Origin: Synechocystis sp. LKSZ1
GTDB taxonomy: Bacteria; Cyanobacteriota; Cyanobacteriia; Cyanobacteriales; Microcystaceae
Assembly (NCBI RefSeq): GCF_040436315.1
Contig: NZ_AP031572.1
Coordinates: 1,798,001 to 1,862,000 of the forward strand
Direction of reading: 5' to 3'
Length of the DNA stretch: 64,000 nucleotides
Positions 28,901-36,394 of the stretch are shown here, piece after piece. Positions within the stretch are counted from its first letter, which is position 1. Each line of letters begins with the position of its first letter. The notes below the pieces were generated by a model, which saw nothing but the letters and a program-made list of their open reading frames with translations, ran no database searches and was not told the origin of the DNA. The translations under genes were made by a program, and so were the position numbers.

Positions 28901-30375
28901 GTGGTAGCAGTGCCCGAAGCCGTTGCATTGTAGCCGGTACTATCAACAAACTTGTATAAAGAACCGCCACCAGTCGCGCCAGAACCTCCCGTTGTACCGT
29001 AGAGGGTTACTGTAGTACCACTCACACTTCCCGTTAAGCCGCGCACCGCCGTGGCAGTAATTATGCCGTTAGCAGCCCAGCTACCTGCTACTAGAGCGTA
29101 CTTCTGAATTTGGTTTGCCGTGTCATCGGCAACGTAAAGGGTATCTAAGCCAGGAGCTCCGTCTAGATCGGCAAAGAAAAAGCCGTAGGGGCTGCCAGTA
29201 TTAGTAGGAAATCCGGGCAGGTTTGTGATTGTTTGTCCGGAGGTTGTAGGAGTTCCAGTTCCCACTGTTCCTAACCGAACCGTAGAACCAGAACTAGTGG
29301 AAATATAAAGTTGACCACCCAAAATATTGGCGGCGCGGATATTAGTAACAGTTGTACTTAGTTGAGTCGATGTTGTGCTTCCAAGAGTCGTATAACGTAC
29401 CCCTCCAGCACCTCCTGCAACCCATAAATCAGTTCCGTTTGTACTGGCAACACTTCTAGGATTATTTCCAGAGGCAAAATCAGTTAAAGCCGTTGAAGTA
29501 TCAATATTTCCACTAGCATCAACTCGCGCAACAACCCGTGAAACTGATGTACCCAACGTACCAGAGAGAGATGAACCTCCAGTTGTTGTCCCATAACCAG
29601 TTAGAAGAAGGTATTTCCCATCTACAGATAGGGTCAGTAAACCCTCAGAAGTAGCTGTACCACTGGCAATTAGAGGTTGCATAGTACCGCTAGTGGTAGT
29701 TGGTAAGGCAATTGACTGAACTAATGCGCCGGCGGGAGTGTATTCGTCGAGGAATACTTCATTTCCTGTATTGACTAGAGAACCAGATCCAGTACCTACT
29801 CGATAAATTACTAAATTTCCAGCGGTAAAGGCAGCAGTTTCAACGGTGAGTTTTTGATCGGCAATGGTAATAGTTTGCCAATCGTTTTCAGACTTGATTG
29901 CCGCTAACTGCTCGTCACGTAAGATGTTACCGCGCACTAATTCCGAAAAAAGTTGCCCCTCATCGCCAGGGGTATCACTAGTATTAATTTGAGCATCAAT
30001 CGAGTGACCAATTTCTTCTAACAGAACATTAGCGAGGGTGGCGGATTGCCCTTGATCAATTACCCATTGTGCTAAGTAAATACGATTGATTTCACTGGAA
30101 TAAGCACCCAAAATTACGCCTGTGCCACCGCTCCAAATTTCGATCGCGGGAGCTTGACTAAAATCACCACTTGCCCATTGGGTACGAATCGATTCTGCAA
30201 CTACTCCATCAAAATGACTACCGAAGGCTTCTGTAAGAATACTATAGTATCTCTCTTCTTCCTGAGCCAACTCTTGCAGTAACGTTTTTAGTTCAATGAC
30301 GGCGGTTTTTACAAGAGCCACCTCTGCCGGTAGGAGGTTAATCAGGGATGTAGGCAAAAGCAGTTCAGTATTCAT
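22261..30375 (-). CDS. Giant multidomain exoprotein with ExeM/NucH-type nuclease
   Basis: The protein is about 2704 residues. In order: an N-terminal domain with LLEEIGHSID (about 120) and GDEGQLFSELVRG; a propeller-like region (about 185-505); a Calx-beta domain (about 515-630); a DUF11-like beta region; an OB-fold (ITKIHDIQGSS...VQLTGTVAEFQGQ, about 1010-1170); an endonuclease/exonuclease/phosphatase domain (about 1265-1608) with VFGYNEMEN, INHFKSKG, MGDLNSY, SLDHALAS and RTSDHDP; a lamin-tail domain (ITEYMYDGQPGEFVEFTN); a Big_5-like domain; a DUF3616-like domain (about 2030-2355); a cadherin domain; and a calcium-binding tail with GGAGNDTLV and GGLGADELTGG. OB-fold plus EEP is the ExeM/NucH extracellular DNase layout, and its active-site residues look complete. 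I chose the ATG at 30375 over the TTG at 30390. No classical signal peptide is seen, fitting C-terminal-signal export. Confidence 0.88.
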   Translation of the reverse strand: MNTELLLPTSLINLLPAEVALVKTAVIELKTLLQELAQEEERYYSILTEAFGSHFDGVVAESIRTQWASGDFSQAPAIEIWSGGTGVILGAYSSEINRIYLAQWVIDQGQSATLANVLLEEIGHSIDAQINTSDTPGDEGQLFSELVRGNILRDEQLAAIKSENDWQTITIADQKLTVETAAFTAGNLVIYRVGTGSGSLVNTGNEVFLDEYTPAGALVQSIALPTTTSGTMQPLIASGTATSEGLLTLSVDGKYLLLTGYGTTTGGSSLSGTLGTSVSRVVARVDASGNIDTSTALTDFASGNNPRSVASTNGTDLWVAGGAGGVRYTTLGSTTSTQLSTTVTNIRAANILGGQLYISTSSGSTVRLGTVGTGTPTTSGQTITNLPGFPTNTGSPYGFFFADLDGAPGLDTLYVADDTANQIQKYALVAGSWAANGIITATAVRGLTGSVSGTTVTLYGTTGGSGATGGGSLYKFVDSTGYNATASGTATTIATAANNTAFRGVAFAPVAPPNPTINLSINDVSLSEGNADTTTYTFTVSLSAPAGPGGVTFDIATSDNTANSGSDYIARSLTSQTIPAGSSTYSFSVLVNGDTTIESNETFFVNVTNVIGANVVDGQGQGTIQNDDFTAGILNGPNGSPNAVGPTNNNDDFTNKSSNVPAGLVPGSTFNPNEVTFTNTVQNTGGAVTNISLLPSIPSSLSSLPTGTIVTVSYVATSATYNYNGSQFVFTGGTGVVGGNPVSGSNPVRIDSIAVNGTANYGVTVDLPAGTSLSTDVGIERGFPVPITAFVDSNSNGIADDSVNNSTINRVYTGFLQQVKQSRILQGTGPAVQGTDGTLSTTPKQSAPGNIIEYVVQYKNVSEVQSGSGNVILNAGNVVITEDGTTLPNNWARNSDSNGVIDTSHVLGSAQGAGVIQYFSGDPATNLLGGEQNGTTANSDVTKYINTLTGIVAPGALGTLIFQRKVNEPSETLTLSNNANATYEDQNTPNVPINGTSNSVSGDVAVTPITKIHDIQGSSSSSPLANATVTIEGIVVGDFEGASPALRGFYVQEEDADADADPATSEGIFVFNNNNNSVAIGDKVQLTGTVAEFQGQTQVTTTTVTIVSSGNLLPTAASVSLPFATTDYLERFEGMRVTFPQNLIVTNNFPLGRFGTFEVSSGDRLFQPTQVASPGATANTLQVANNLNRILIDDSLQNQNPDPVIFPIPSGLSASNTLRGGTTVSNLAGVLTYTWGGNAASPNAYRVRPTPTDLSNLIFTDSNPRPATPPSVGGTLRVASANLLNFFNGNGIDANSDGLVDGGFPTSRGADTAIEFKRQIDKTVQAVLGANADVFGYNEMENDGYGTNSAVQQLVNALNAATAPGTYAFVTPPASALMTANGVSDAFGGDEITVGFIYKTNAVRVAPGTSVAALTTGIFAQDSANRVQRPALAVTFERLANGTPTNETFTSVINHFKSKGSAANLPSDADQGDGQGLSNATRTQAAQELATWLATKPTGTTDSDYLIMGDLNSYRLEDPITTLINAGYTSLFDSASYSYQFDGQWGSLDHALASNSLNSQVTGAAKWHINADEPIVLDYNTEFKTAGQIDSFYNVDPFRTSDHDPVIIGLDLRPSIYITEYMYDGQPGEFVEFTNEGSTAVDFTGWSFDDSSRASGSFNLSAFGIVLPGESVILTEANATAFRTAWNLPSEAKIIGGLTQNLGRNDEINLYDASGNLVDRLTYNDQGSGNVQGPRTQNASAWPSLTALGANNASQWTLSTTGDAEKSRSNTATTAALGSPGVSTFGQPAIYNLTPDDNGTGFAPANNLVIDFTEQVQKGTGSITIYRTSDDSVVETFDIATSPLVSLATNPDTTISNSRLTINPTSDLELVTGYYVQIASTAIKDVANVDSFSGIADKTTWNFTTSAGAIPTISLNIATTTNFLDGGVLVAPTSPLAISGVVNDPTDPARTIGLDFDLADSDTPLGNLTVTATSSNQSVVLDANLNLTGSNGDRNLKITPTDVGLTDITVTVSDGLNSTTYTINYGASAASVNPSTTRFHTGASDASTALAIDADYMLVADDEDQTIRLYDRNDSGLPLKGFDFTSSLGLSGSSEVDIEASTRNGNTIYWMGSHSNNSSGDDRPNRERIFSTTLSSTGVNTALTFNGYYSFLEDDLIAWDNNNGHGLGSGFLGLAASAANGVIPEQSNGFNIEGLTFVSGTIAYLGFRAPIEPTSNRTQALIVPVTNFTTIAASANGGTTGSATFGSPIFLDLGGRGIRSIERSNDGSYLIVAGTAGAGNDFRIYSWSGNVNESPVDRGVDLTALISGGSFESIVEVPASLASTPSVQLLVDNGDTIWYNNGTISKDLPATNQQKFRSEVVTLNVLNHAPTDIDLSNGNINENVPANTIIGNFSTTDPDTGNTFTYSLVTGLGDTDNSAFTIDGNQLKINNSPDFETKSSYSIRVKTTDQGGLSYEEEFSIKVLDAAEKVTTPNRDSINTGPGNDFVTTTLDNLRQRDSINGGAGNDTLVLNGLGSTTPLEINLSNASQVLVQPNFIGLPIPFLFFPVPWSQSSVKGFENVDASGFTGNLNLTGSNLSQTLKGGSGADRILGLGGDDLIDGGLGADELTGGLGNDMVYLGNDSARDKVYYNPGDGMDTVFQFNRANDQIIFSGIANINVQTVGSNTELRDQANNLLMTLTGTTGFTSADVGASKALTGGIFSFL

Positions 30376-31011
30376 GGCAAGAGAGAGCAAAGGCGATTAA
30401 ATAAAGATTAGGGTGTGTAAAACGACTACTATTCAAGTAGCTTAAATCACCCCGATCAGATTAAGACTTTTGCATTAAGTAAACGTAAACAAAAGCTTAA
30501 AACTTCTTCTCATCTCTTAACTTGACGCCCTGGGCCATTATTAAAACCGGACAGGGCCAGGAAACATTCAACCCCGATGGAATCTTTGAAATACCATCTC
30601 CACAACGACCCCATGACTTAGCGCTGAATTCAATCACGCCAATTAGCAGTCCACCCCAACTACACCCAATAATTCCTTGAACATCACCTATCGCAACTAC
30701 AGATGGACGCATCACTGACTTTATTGGCTTATCAAGTAATATTCTTATGTCGTTATATAAAAAAAAGAGTAGCTACTAATTTCAATATTTTTTTGGTTGT
30801 TAAACTGAGTAACAGTCATTACTCTAATTCTCAATACAAACTTAATTCATACTTCTAGATATTTGAGAATGTTATTTCTAGCCAGAAATATTAAATATTG
30901 ACATAAAGCTTAACATTTAAAAAACCAAGGTCTGGGGTAGAAAGTCATACCTCAAATGAACAAAGGAGCGATACGGTTCAAGGACAGGTTGTAGCTATCG
31001 AAACTTATCAA
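30376..31011 (+). other. AT-rich intergenic region, no gene recognised
   Basis: This 636-bp stretch lies between the giant gene start and the transposase remnant. It should hold the giant gene's promoter. An open frame without a start codon runs at 30501-30680 on the plus strand and encodes a proline-rich tail-like segment (FNPDGIFEIPSP), overlapped by a 72-codon minus-strand ORF. I recognise neither. The remainder (30720-31011) is strongly AT-rich and full of stops. Confidence 0.45.
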
Positions 31012-31620
31012 TCAATTTCTCTCATATATTTTAGATATTTCTAGAAGTTTTAAAATGAGATAAGAAATGAGTAATACTATAATTTTTATCATCACTCTGT
31101 TATGATTGTTGTTAATTAGTTCGTCTAGCTTAAGATAGGATTTTAAGAATTTCCATGATAATTCTATTTTCCATCGAAAACGATAGGCTTTAGCAATTTC
31201 GACATTAGTCATTGTCTTAACATTCGTAGCTAAATAATACTCGCTCTTATTTTCCAAATTACAAAAATAAGCTACCCTAAAACGGTTATGGTAAAATTGA
31301 TTTTTTATGTCGTTTTTAACCCGGATAATAAATAGATTTTTTAAACTCAGATATTTGCTCAATAAAGTACTAATTTACAAAGCCTCTATTCGTTATTGCT
31401 AACATGTTACCAGGGATAAAGATACTGGCTTGTTCTGGGAATTTAGCGTCATTAGCTTGACCAAAATTAATCAAGAAATCCACAGTGTTATTACTTGCAA
31501 AATTAATACTAGTTAATTGCTTTGCTTGGTAGTGCTTCTTTGTCTAGAGTAGTTTAATAATCAGAGCCATGACGGTTATTATTCAATTTATAAAATAAAT
31601 ATCTCATGCTTGTTAAAGAA
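31012..31620 (-). pseudogene. Decayed IS4-type transposase
   Basis: The intact C-terminal piece (31012-31362, 116 codons) contains YRFRWKIELSWKFLK, which fits the IS4-family Y-x2-R-x3-E-x6-K signature around the catalytic glutamate, followed by LKLDEL. Reading further upstream on the same strand, another frame gives YQAKQLTSINFASNN, then FGQANDAKFPEQ and MLAITNRGFVN before a TAG. The second DDE aspartate lies in the 'DRGF' motif of relatives, but is Asn here (NRGF). So there is at least one frameshift plus in-frame stops, and a key residue is changed. The upstream end is not defined and I saw no terminal inverted repeats. It marks past insertion beside the AT-rich genes to the right. Confidence 0.8.
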
Positions 31621-32069
31621 CGACCTAAGACAAATGTAAGCCATATTTCAAAAAGTAGCCTGAAATTCAAAACTGAATGATCTGCGCTGGGTAATAAACC
31701 AAGAATAGGCTTGATTATTTTTCTCAGAGAGTCTATTATAGCAAATAATATTTAATTTTTTGAGGGGAACGATTTGTCTATTCTATCCCTCTTTTCTTGT
31801 TCGTTTACCTATTTTTAAACACTTCCAGCCTTAAGATAATTTGCTTATTTTCTAGGATTATGATAAAAACAATAGAGACAATGCTAGTGGTAGTAGTGTG
31901 GATTTTTTGCAACGTAACATTCAATAACTTTGTCGGATCTTTATGCTATCCAACATCAGTCAAAAATTTTCAAAATCACCAATCTTGACTGCTAGACAAA
32001 GGAGCTAACTAAACTTTAATAGAATTCCTGTGCTTATAACCAATAGTTATTTTCGGAAATAATTTAAGT
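31621..32069 (+). other. AT-rich intergenic region upstream of the TIGR03032 pair
   Basis: This ~450-bp stretch holds no supported gene. A 63-codon ORF at 31797-31988 has no family-like features. The AAGGAGC at 31998-32004 is too far from the ATG at 32070 to act as its Shine-Dalgarno. The region probably contains the promoter for the two following genes and the lost 5' part of the insertion sequence. Confidence 0.4.
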
Positions 32070-33155
32070 ATGTTGATTCCTGAACAATCATTGCCACAAG
32101 AATTAGAGATTCCTGATCAAACTCAATTTGAAGTTAAAGCTTCACGAAATTTAGTACAATGGCTCAGGGAACAGAAAGTAAGTTTAGCTTTTACAACACC
32201 TCCATTAAAACTATTTTTAATTGGCGTTAAAACTGATAATCGTCTCTCTATTTTTGAGCGCACATTTAATCGTTGTCTCGGAATTGCTACAACTCAAAAC
32301 TCTCTATACTTAAGCACTCGGTACGAAATTTGGAAACTTGAAAATGTTTTGCCTCAGGGGCAAATCATGAATGATGGTTATGATAAACAGTATGTGCCCC
32401 GTATCGTTTATAGGACTGGCTTCCTTGGTATCCATGATGTTGCGGTGGACAACAGCGGACGAGTAATCTTTGTTAATACTCGATTTGGTTGCCTAGCTAC
32501 GCTGAGTGAACGCTACAGCTTTATTCCCCTCTGGCATCCACCTTTTTTATCTGGTATTCGCCCTGGAGATCGTTGTCATTTAAATGGTTTAGCAATGAAA
32601 GACGGGAGTCCTGCTTATGTTACAAGTGTTAGTCAAACAGATGAGTTTGACGGATGGCGGCAACATCGTGCCAATGGAGGGTGTATTGTGGATGTTAAAA
32701 CTAATGATGTTATTGTTACAGGGTTATCCATGCCCCATTCTCCTCGTTGGTATCAAGATCGCCTATGGCTAACGAATTCTGGAACGGGAGAATTTGGTTA
32801 CGTTAACTTTGCCACGGGCCGTTTTGAACCGATTGTTTTTGCTCCTGGATTTTTACGAGGATTATGTTTTGTCGGTGATTATGCAGTAGTTGGCTCATCT
32901 AAACCACGCCACGGCGATATTTACTCTGGCTTAGCCTTAGATGATGCGTTAAAAAAGCATGGAGAAGCTCCTCGCTTAGGTTTTTTCATCATTAATTTAC
33001 GAACAGGTGAGATTGAAAACTGGCTTCTTCTGGAAGGAAATCTACGGGAACTTTATGATGTTGTTGCTCTTCCATTAGTTCGCCAGCCTATGGCATTAGG
33101 GTTGATTTCAGAGGAAATTCAAAATCAAATTTGGTTTAATCCTTTCCCTAGCTAA
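32070..33155 (+). CDS. TIGR03032 family protein, copy 1
   Basis: The protein is 361 residues. Conserved blocks of the family seen are CHLNGLAMKDG, GWRQHRANGGCIVDV, GLSMPHSPRWYQDRLWLTNS, GTGEFGYV, GFLRGLCFVGDYAVVGSSKPRH and YDVVALP. The alternating short strands look like a beta-propeller. The function of this family is unknown. There is no signal peptide. The base composition is visibly richer in A and T than the genes left of 22 kb, which suggests transfer. It lies 34 bp before a second copy, so both are likely in one transcript. Confidence 0.85.
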   Translation: MLIPEQSLPQELEIPDQTQFEVKASRNLVQWLREQKVSLAFTTPPLKLFLIGVKTDNRLSIFERTFNRCLGIATTQNSLYLSTRYEIWKLENVLPQGQIMNDGYDKQYVPRIVYRTGFLGIHDVAVDNSGRVIFVNTRFGCLATLSERYSFIPLWHPPFLSGIRPGDRCHLNGLAMKDGSPAYVTSVSQTDEFDGWRQHRANGGCIVDVKTNDVIVTGLSMPHSPRWYQDRLWLTNSGTGEFGYVNFATGRFEPIVFAPGFLRGLCFVGDYAVVGSSKPRHGDIYSGLALDDALKKHGEAPRLGFFIINLRTGEIENWLLLEGNLRELYDVVALPLVRQPMALGLISEEIQNQIWFNPFPS

Positions 33156-33189
33156 TTAATACGAATTCACTATATCGATAGATAAATAA

Positions 33190-34293
33190 ATGAACGACTT
33201 GATGTTACCAGTTTCAGGTTCTCAATTAGAGAACTCTCAATTCTTAGAGCTAACTAACTATCAAATTTCAGTGACGCCTTATTTTACTCAATGGTTGGCA
33301 GAGCAACAAGTAAGTCTTGCTTTAACTAATACACTAGGTCATAGTCTGTTTTTAATTGGTTTGAAACCAAATGGAGAACTTGCTGTTTGTGAATGTAAGT
33401 TTGATCGGTGCATGGGACTTACTGTCGTTAATAGTAATACTTTGTATATGGTGACCCGCTTTCAAATCTGGCGTTTAGAAAATGCGCTCTCTGCCGGTCA
33501 AATTGCTGAAACGGGGGCGGATCGCATATATCTTCCCCAGATGGCCTACACTACAGGGGTTTTAAACATCCATGATATTGCTGTGGATGCAGAAGGCTCA
33601 GTTGTCTTTGTCGCAACTCGTTTTAACTGTTTAGCCAAAGCCAGTACAACCAAAAACTTTGAGCCTCTTTGGTGTCCACCTTTTATTTCTCATATAATGG
33701 CCCCCGATCATTGTCATCTTAATGGATTGGCTCTACACAATGGTAAGCTAGCTTATGCCTCTAGTTTTAGTCAAACTAATACCCATGAAGGTTGGCGTCA
33801 ATGCCAGCGCCACGGTGGAACTATCACAGATATCGCTACTAATGAAATTGTCGTGAGCGGCTTATCCATGCCCCATTCCCCTCGAGTTTATCAAGGGCAA
33901 TTATGGGTAGCGCAATCAGGAACCGGTGAATTTGGGAAAGTGGATATTAAATCTGGAAAATTTGAGCCTATTGTTTTCGGCGCTGGTTTTCTGCGGGGAT
34001 TAGCTTTTTGGGGCAATTTTGCGATTGTAGGTTCATCCAAGCCACGCCACAGTGATTTTTTTAATGATCTTGTCTTGGGGGAAAGACTCGCTGCTCAATC
34101 CCTAGAACCCTTACGGGGTCTTCATATCATCGACCTCAAAGCCGGAGAAATTATTCATTCTCTCAGTTTAGAAGGAGTTCAGGGGGAAATTTACGACGTA
34201 GTTGTTTTACCGGGGGTACGCCGCCCTGTTGCTATCAGTAATCCTGATGATATTCAAAAGTATATAACAGTGGGTTTTTCTCAGTCTTTATAG
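33190..34293 (+). CDS. TIGR03032 family protein, copy 2
   Basis: The protein is 367 residues and similar along its whole length to the preceding protein, with the same blocks: CHLNGLALHNGKLAY, GWRQCQRHGGTI, GLSMPHSPRVYQGQLWVAQS, GTGEFGKV, GFLRGLAFWGNFAIVGSSKPRH and YDVVVLPG. The two copies have diverged clearly, so the tandem duplication is not recent or both were acquired together. No catalytic residues can be named. The next gene downstream is the smallest of the shared-tail proteins. Confidence 0.85.
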   Translation: MNDLMLPVSGSQLENSQFLELTNYQISVTPYFTQWLAEQQVSLALTNTLGHSLFLIGLKPNGELAVCECKFDRCMGLTVVNSNTLYMVTRFQIWRLENALSAGQIAETGADRIYLPQMAYTTGVLNIHDIAVDAEGSVVFVATRFNCLAKASTTKNFEPLWCPPFISHIMAPDHCHLNGLALHNGKLAYASSFSQTNTHEGWRQCQRHGGTITDIATNEIVVSGLSMPHSPRVYQGQLWVAQSGTGEFGKVDIKSGKFEPIVFGAGFLRGLAFWGNFAIVGSSKPRHSDFFNDLVLGERLAAQSLEPLRGLHIIDLKAGEIIHSLSLEGVQGEIYDVVVLPGVRRPVAISNPDDIQKYITVGFSQSL

Positions 34294-34538
34294 TAAAACC
34301 ATAGGCTTGACAATATAGTTAATTGTTGTTGGGTGATTTTGCTCCATTGTAGTGCTCTATCCAATTTGATAAAAATGAAATAGTTGGTACTCCAATTAGG
34401 GGAATAGTGATAATGTACACTAGACAGCTAGTGTTTGCTGGAATAGAGGTCTGTCGATAATGCCTTGAAAGTTTTGGCAAGTCCCAGGCTGTGCCAGTAC
34501 ACTGGTTCCTGGTCGCATACAATACAAAGTACAAGCTT

Positions 34539-36143
34539 ATGTTTGGTAAATTTAAATCTGAGTCTTACTCGATTAATCAGTCCGATATTGCTGGAGACGG
34601 CTTTTCTATTCAAGGCACAGGCTCTATTGCACTTGTGGACGGTAGTGGATTCAAGTGGTTTGCAAATACGAACATTACCTTTGCTACGACCTCTTCTGCT
34701 AGTGCCGCAGTTTCGGAAGCTAGCTTTACCCACGCAGTGAATGCTACGACGGTGAACGGTGGTAATGTCGCAACGACTCTTAACGATGGTTTTGATGGCT
34801 ACAATTCCCTTTTGGTCAATGGTACGCCTAATACTGAGGCAAACTACAATCAACTCGGTTCTTCCCCGACCACTGAAGATAATGGACGTGAGCTAGTTTT
34901 TCCTGTTAAAGTGCTGGGCGATATCCAGGTCTCACGGAAATTATATGTGCCAACCGATGATTCCTTTGCTCGTTGGTTAAACATTGTGACCAATACCGGC
35001 ACAACAACCCAGACAGTTACCTTGGATATTCAAAATAATCTAGGTTCTGACTCTAATACACAGATTGTAAGCAGTAGTGATGGAGATACCGTAGGAGAAT
35101 TAAGTGATACGTGGGTTACCACCTTTCAAAACTATAGTGGTACTACTTCTTCTGATCCTCGCTTAGGGCATGTTCTTCAGGGCCCAAATGCGCCAACTCC
35201 CCTGGCTCGTATTTCCTTTGTGAACGGAGATGATAATCCTACTTGGGGTTATACGCTTACCCTTGCGCCTGGTGAAACGCAAATTATTATGAACTTTGCC
35301 ACTGGTCAACCCTCCAAAGCAGAGGCGGCGGCGAAGGCAGAAGAATTAGCAAATCTATCACCAAATGCCATCGAGGGTTTAAGTGCACAGGAACTGTCCC
35401 AAATTGTTAACTTTCAAGTGAACCCCGTTACGGTTACGACTCCCAATCGAGACTCCATCAACACCGGCCCTGGGAATGACTTTGTCACCACCACTCTCGA
35501 TAACTTGCGCCAACGAGATAGTATCAATGGCGGTGCTGGCAACGACACTCTTGTCTTGAATGGCCCAGGTGATTCCACTCCCTTGAAAATTAACCTCAGC
35601 AATGCTTCCCAAGTGCTGGTTCAACCTAACTTTATTGGACTGCCAATTCCCTTCCTCTTTTTCCCTGTTCCTTGGAGTCAATCCTCTGTTAAGGGTTTTG
35701 AGAATGTGGATGCCAGTGGTTTTACTGGCAATCTCAATCTGACGGGTAGTAATCTAAGTCAGACCCTTAAGGGAGGGAGTGGCGCAGACCGCATCTTTGG
35801 CTTAGGAGGAGATGACCTCATTGATGGTGGCCTCGGGGCCGATGAGTTAACTGGGGGCCTGGGCAATGATATGGTTTACCTTGGCAATGATAGTGCCAGG
35901 GATAAAGTGTATTACAGTGCTGGGGATGGAATGGATACGGTGTTCCAGTTCAATCGAGCCAATGACCAGATAATCTTCAGTGGAATTGCCAACATCAATG
36001 TGCAGACAGTGGGAAGTAATACGGAGTTCCGAAACCAGGCTAATAGCCAATTGCTGATGACGCTGACGGGCACCACCGGCTTTACCTCAGGTGATGTCGG
36101 GGCCAGCAAGGCCTTAACTGGGGGCATCTTTAGTTTTCTTTAG
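34539..36143 (+). CDS. Shared-tail exoprotein with unassigned beta-rich N-terminal domain
   Basis: The protein is about 534 residues. Residues 1-270 form a beta-rich domain (YSINQSDIAGDGFSIQG, LVDGSGFKW, VSRKLYVPTDDSFARWLNIV, GYTLTLAPGETQIIMNF) that I cannot assign to a named family. A short helical stretch follows (KAEAAAKAEELANLSPNAIE), then the same ~235-residue calcium-binding tail as the two giant proteins. It lacks the LEEIGH N-terminal domain of those proteins. The ATG at 34539 (MFGKFKSESY) is preferred; a GTG at 34491 would add 16 residues. The tail suggests the same export or attachment route as its neighbours. Confidence 0.8.
   Translation: MFGKFKSESYSINQSDIAGDGFSIQGTGSIALVDGSGFKWFANTNITFATTSSASAAVSEASFTHAVNATTVNGGNVATTLNDGFDGYNSLLVNGTPNTEANYNQLGSSPTTEDNGRELVFPVKVLGDIQVSRKLYVPTDDSFARWLNIVTNTGTTTQTVTLDIQNNLGSDSNTQIVSSSDGDTVGELSDTWVTTFQNYSGTTSSDPRLGHVLQGPNAPTPLARISFVNGDDNPTWGYTLTLAPGETQIIMNFATGQPSKAEAAAKAEELANLSPNAIEGLSAQELSQIVNFQVNPVTVTTPNRDSINTGPGNDFVTTTLDNLRQRDSINGGAGNDTLVLNGPGDSTPLKINLSNASQVLVQPNFIGLPIPFLFFPVPWSQSSVKGFENVDASGFTGNLNLTGSNLSQTLKGGSGADRIFGLGGDDLIDGGLGADELTGGLGNDMVYLGNDSARDKVYYSAGDGMDTVFQFNRANDQIIFSGIANINVQTVGSNTEFRNQANSQLLMTLTGTTGFTSGDVGASKALTGGIFSFL
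35434..36143 (+). repeat. Shared 3' module, copy B
   Basis: This copy runs from TTACGACTCCCAATCGAG to the stop codon. It is an inverted near-duplicate of 22261-22967 and a direct near-duplicate of 45213-45780. Copies A and B agree up to the C-terminal ...SKALTGGIFSFL with only scattered differences. Confidence 0.9.
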
Positions 36144-36155
36144 AGCAGGGTGAAA

Positions 36156-36190
36156 GGGATGGCCTATTAGGTCTTAATTAAGGCCATCCC
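36156..36190 (+). terminator. Terminator-like hairpin
   Basis: GGGATGGCCT at 36156-36165 and AGGCCATCCC at 36181-36190 form a perfect 10-bp stem with a 15-base loop, 13 bp after the stop of the shared-tail gene. There is no T-run after it, so the classical intrinsic form is incomplete. Confidence 0.55.
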
Positions 36191-36394
36191 CCTCAGCGAC
36201 GAATTGCTGTGATAGAGCGACCGGCCAGACTCAGGGCCTGTTCAGATGCTAAGGACAAGAACCGAGTCAGGATAAGGGGACTTCTGCGGAAATTACGGAT
36301 CCATTGTCTATACTGATACAGAGGAGCAAATACCAAAAACATCAAGGGTTTAACACTTGAGCCTTATCGGCATTCCCAAATACTCACTGCCAAC

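Noticed and set aside
34428-34853. A 141-codon minus-strand ORF across the start of the shared-tail gene
   Set aside because: It overlaps the plus-strand gene, which has a clear domain structure. The composition (many Arg, Cys and Ile) looks like antisense reading.
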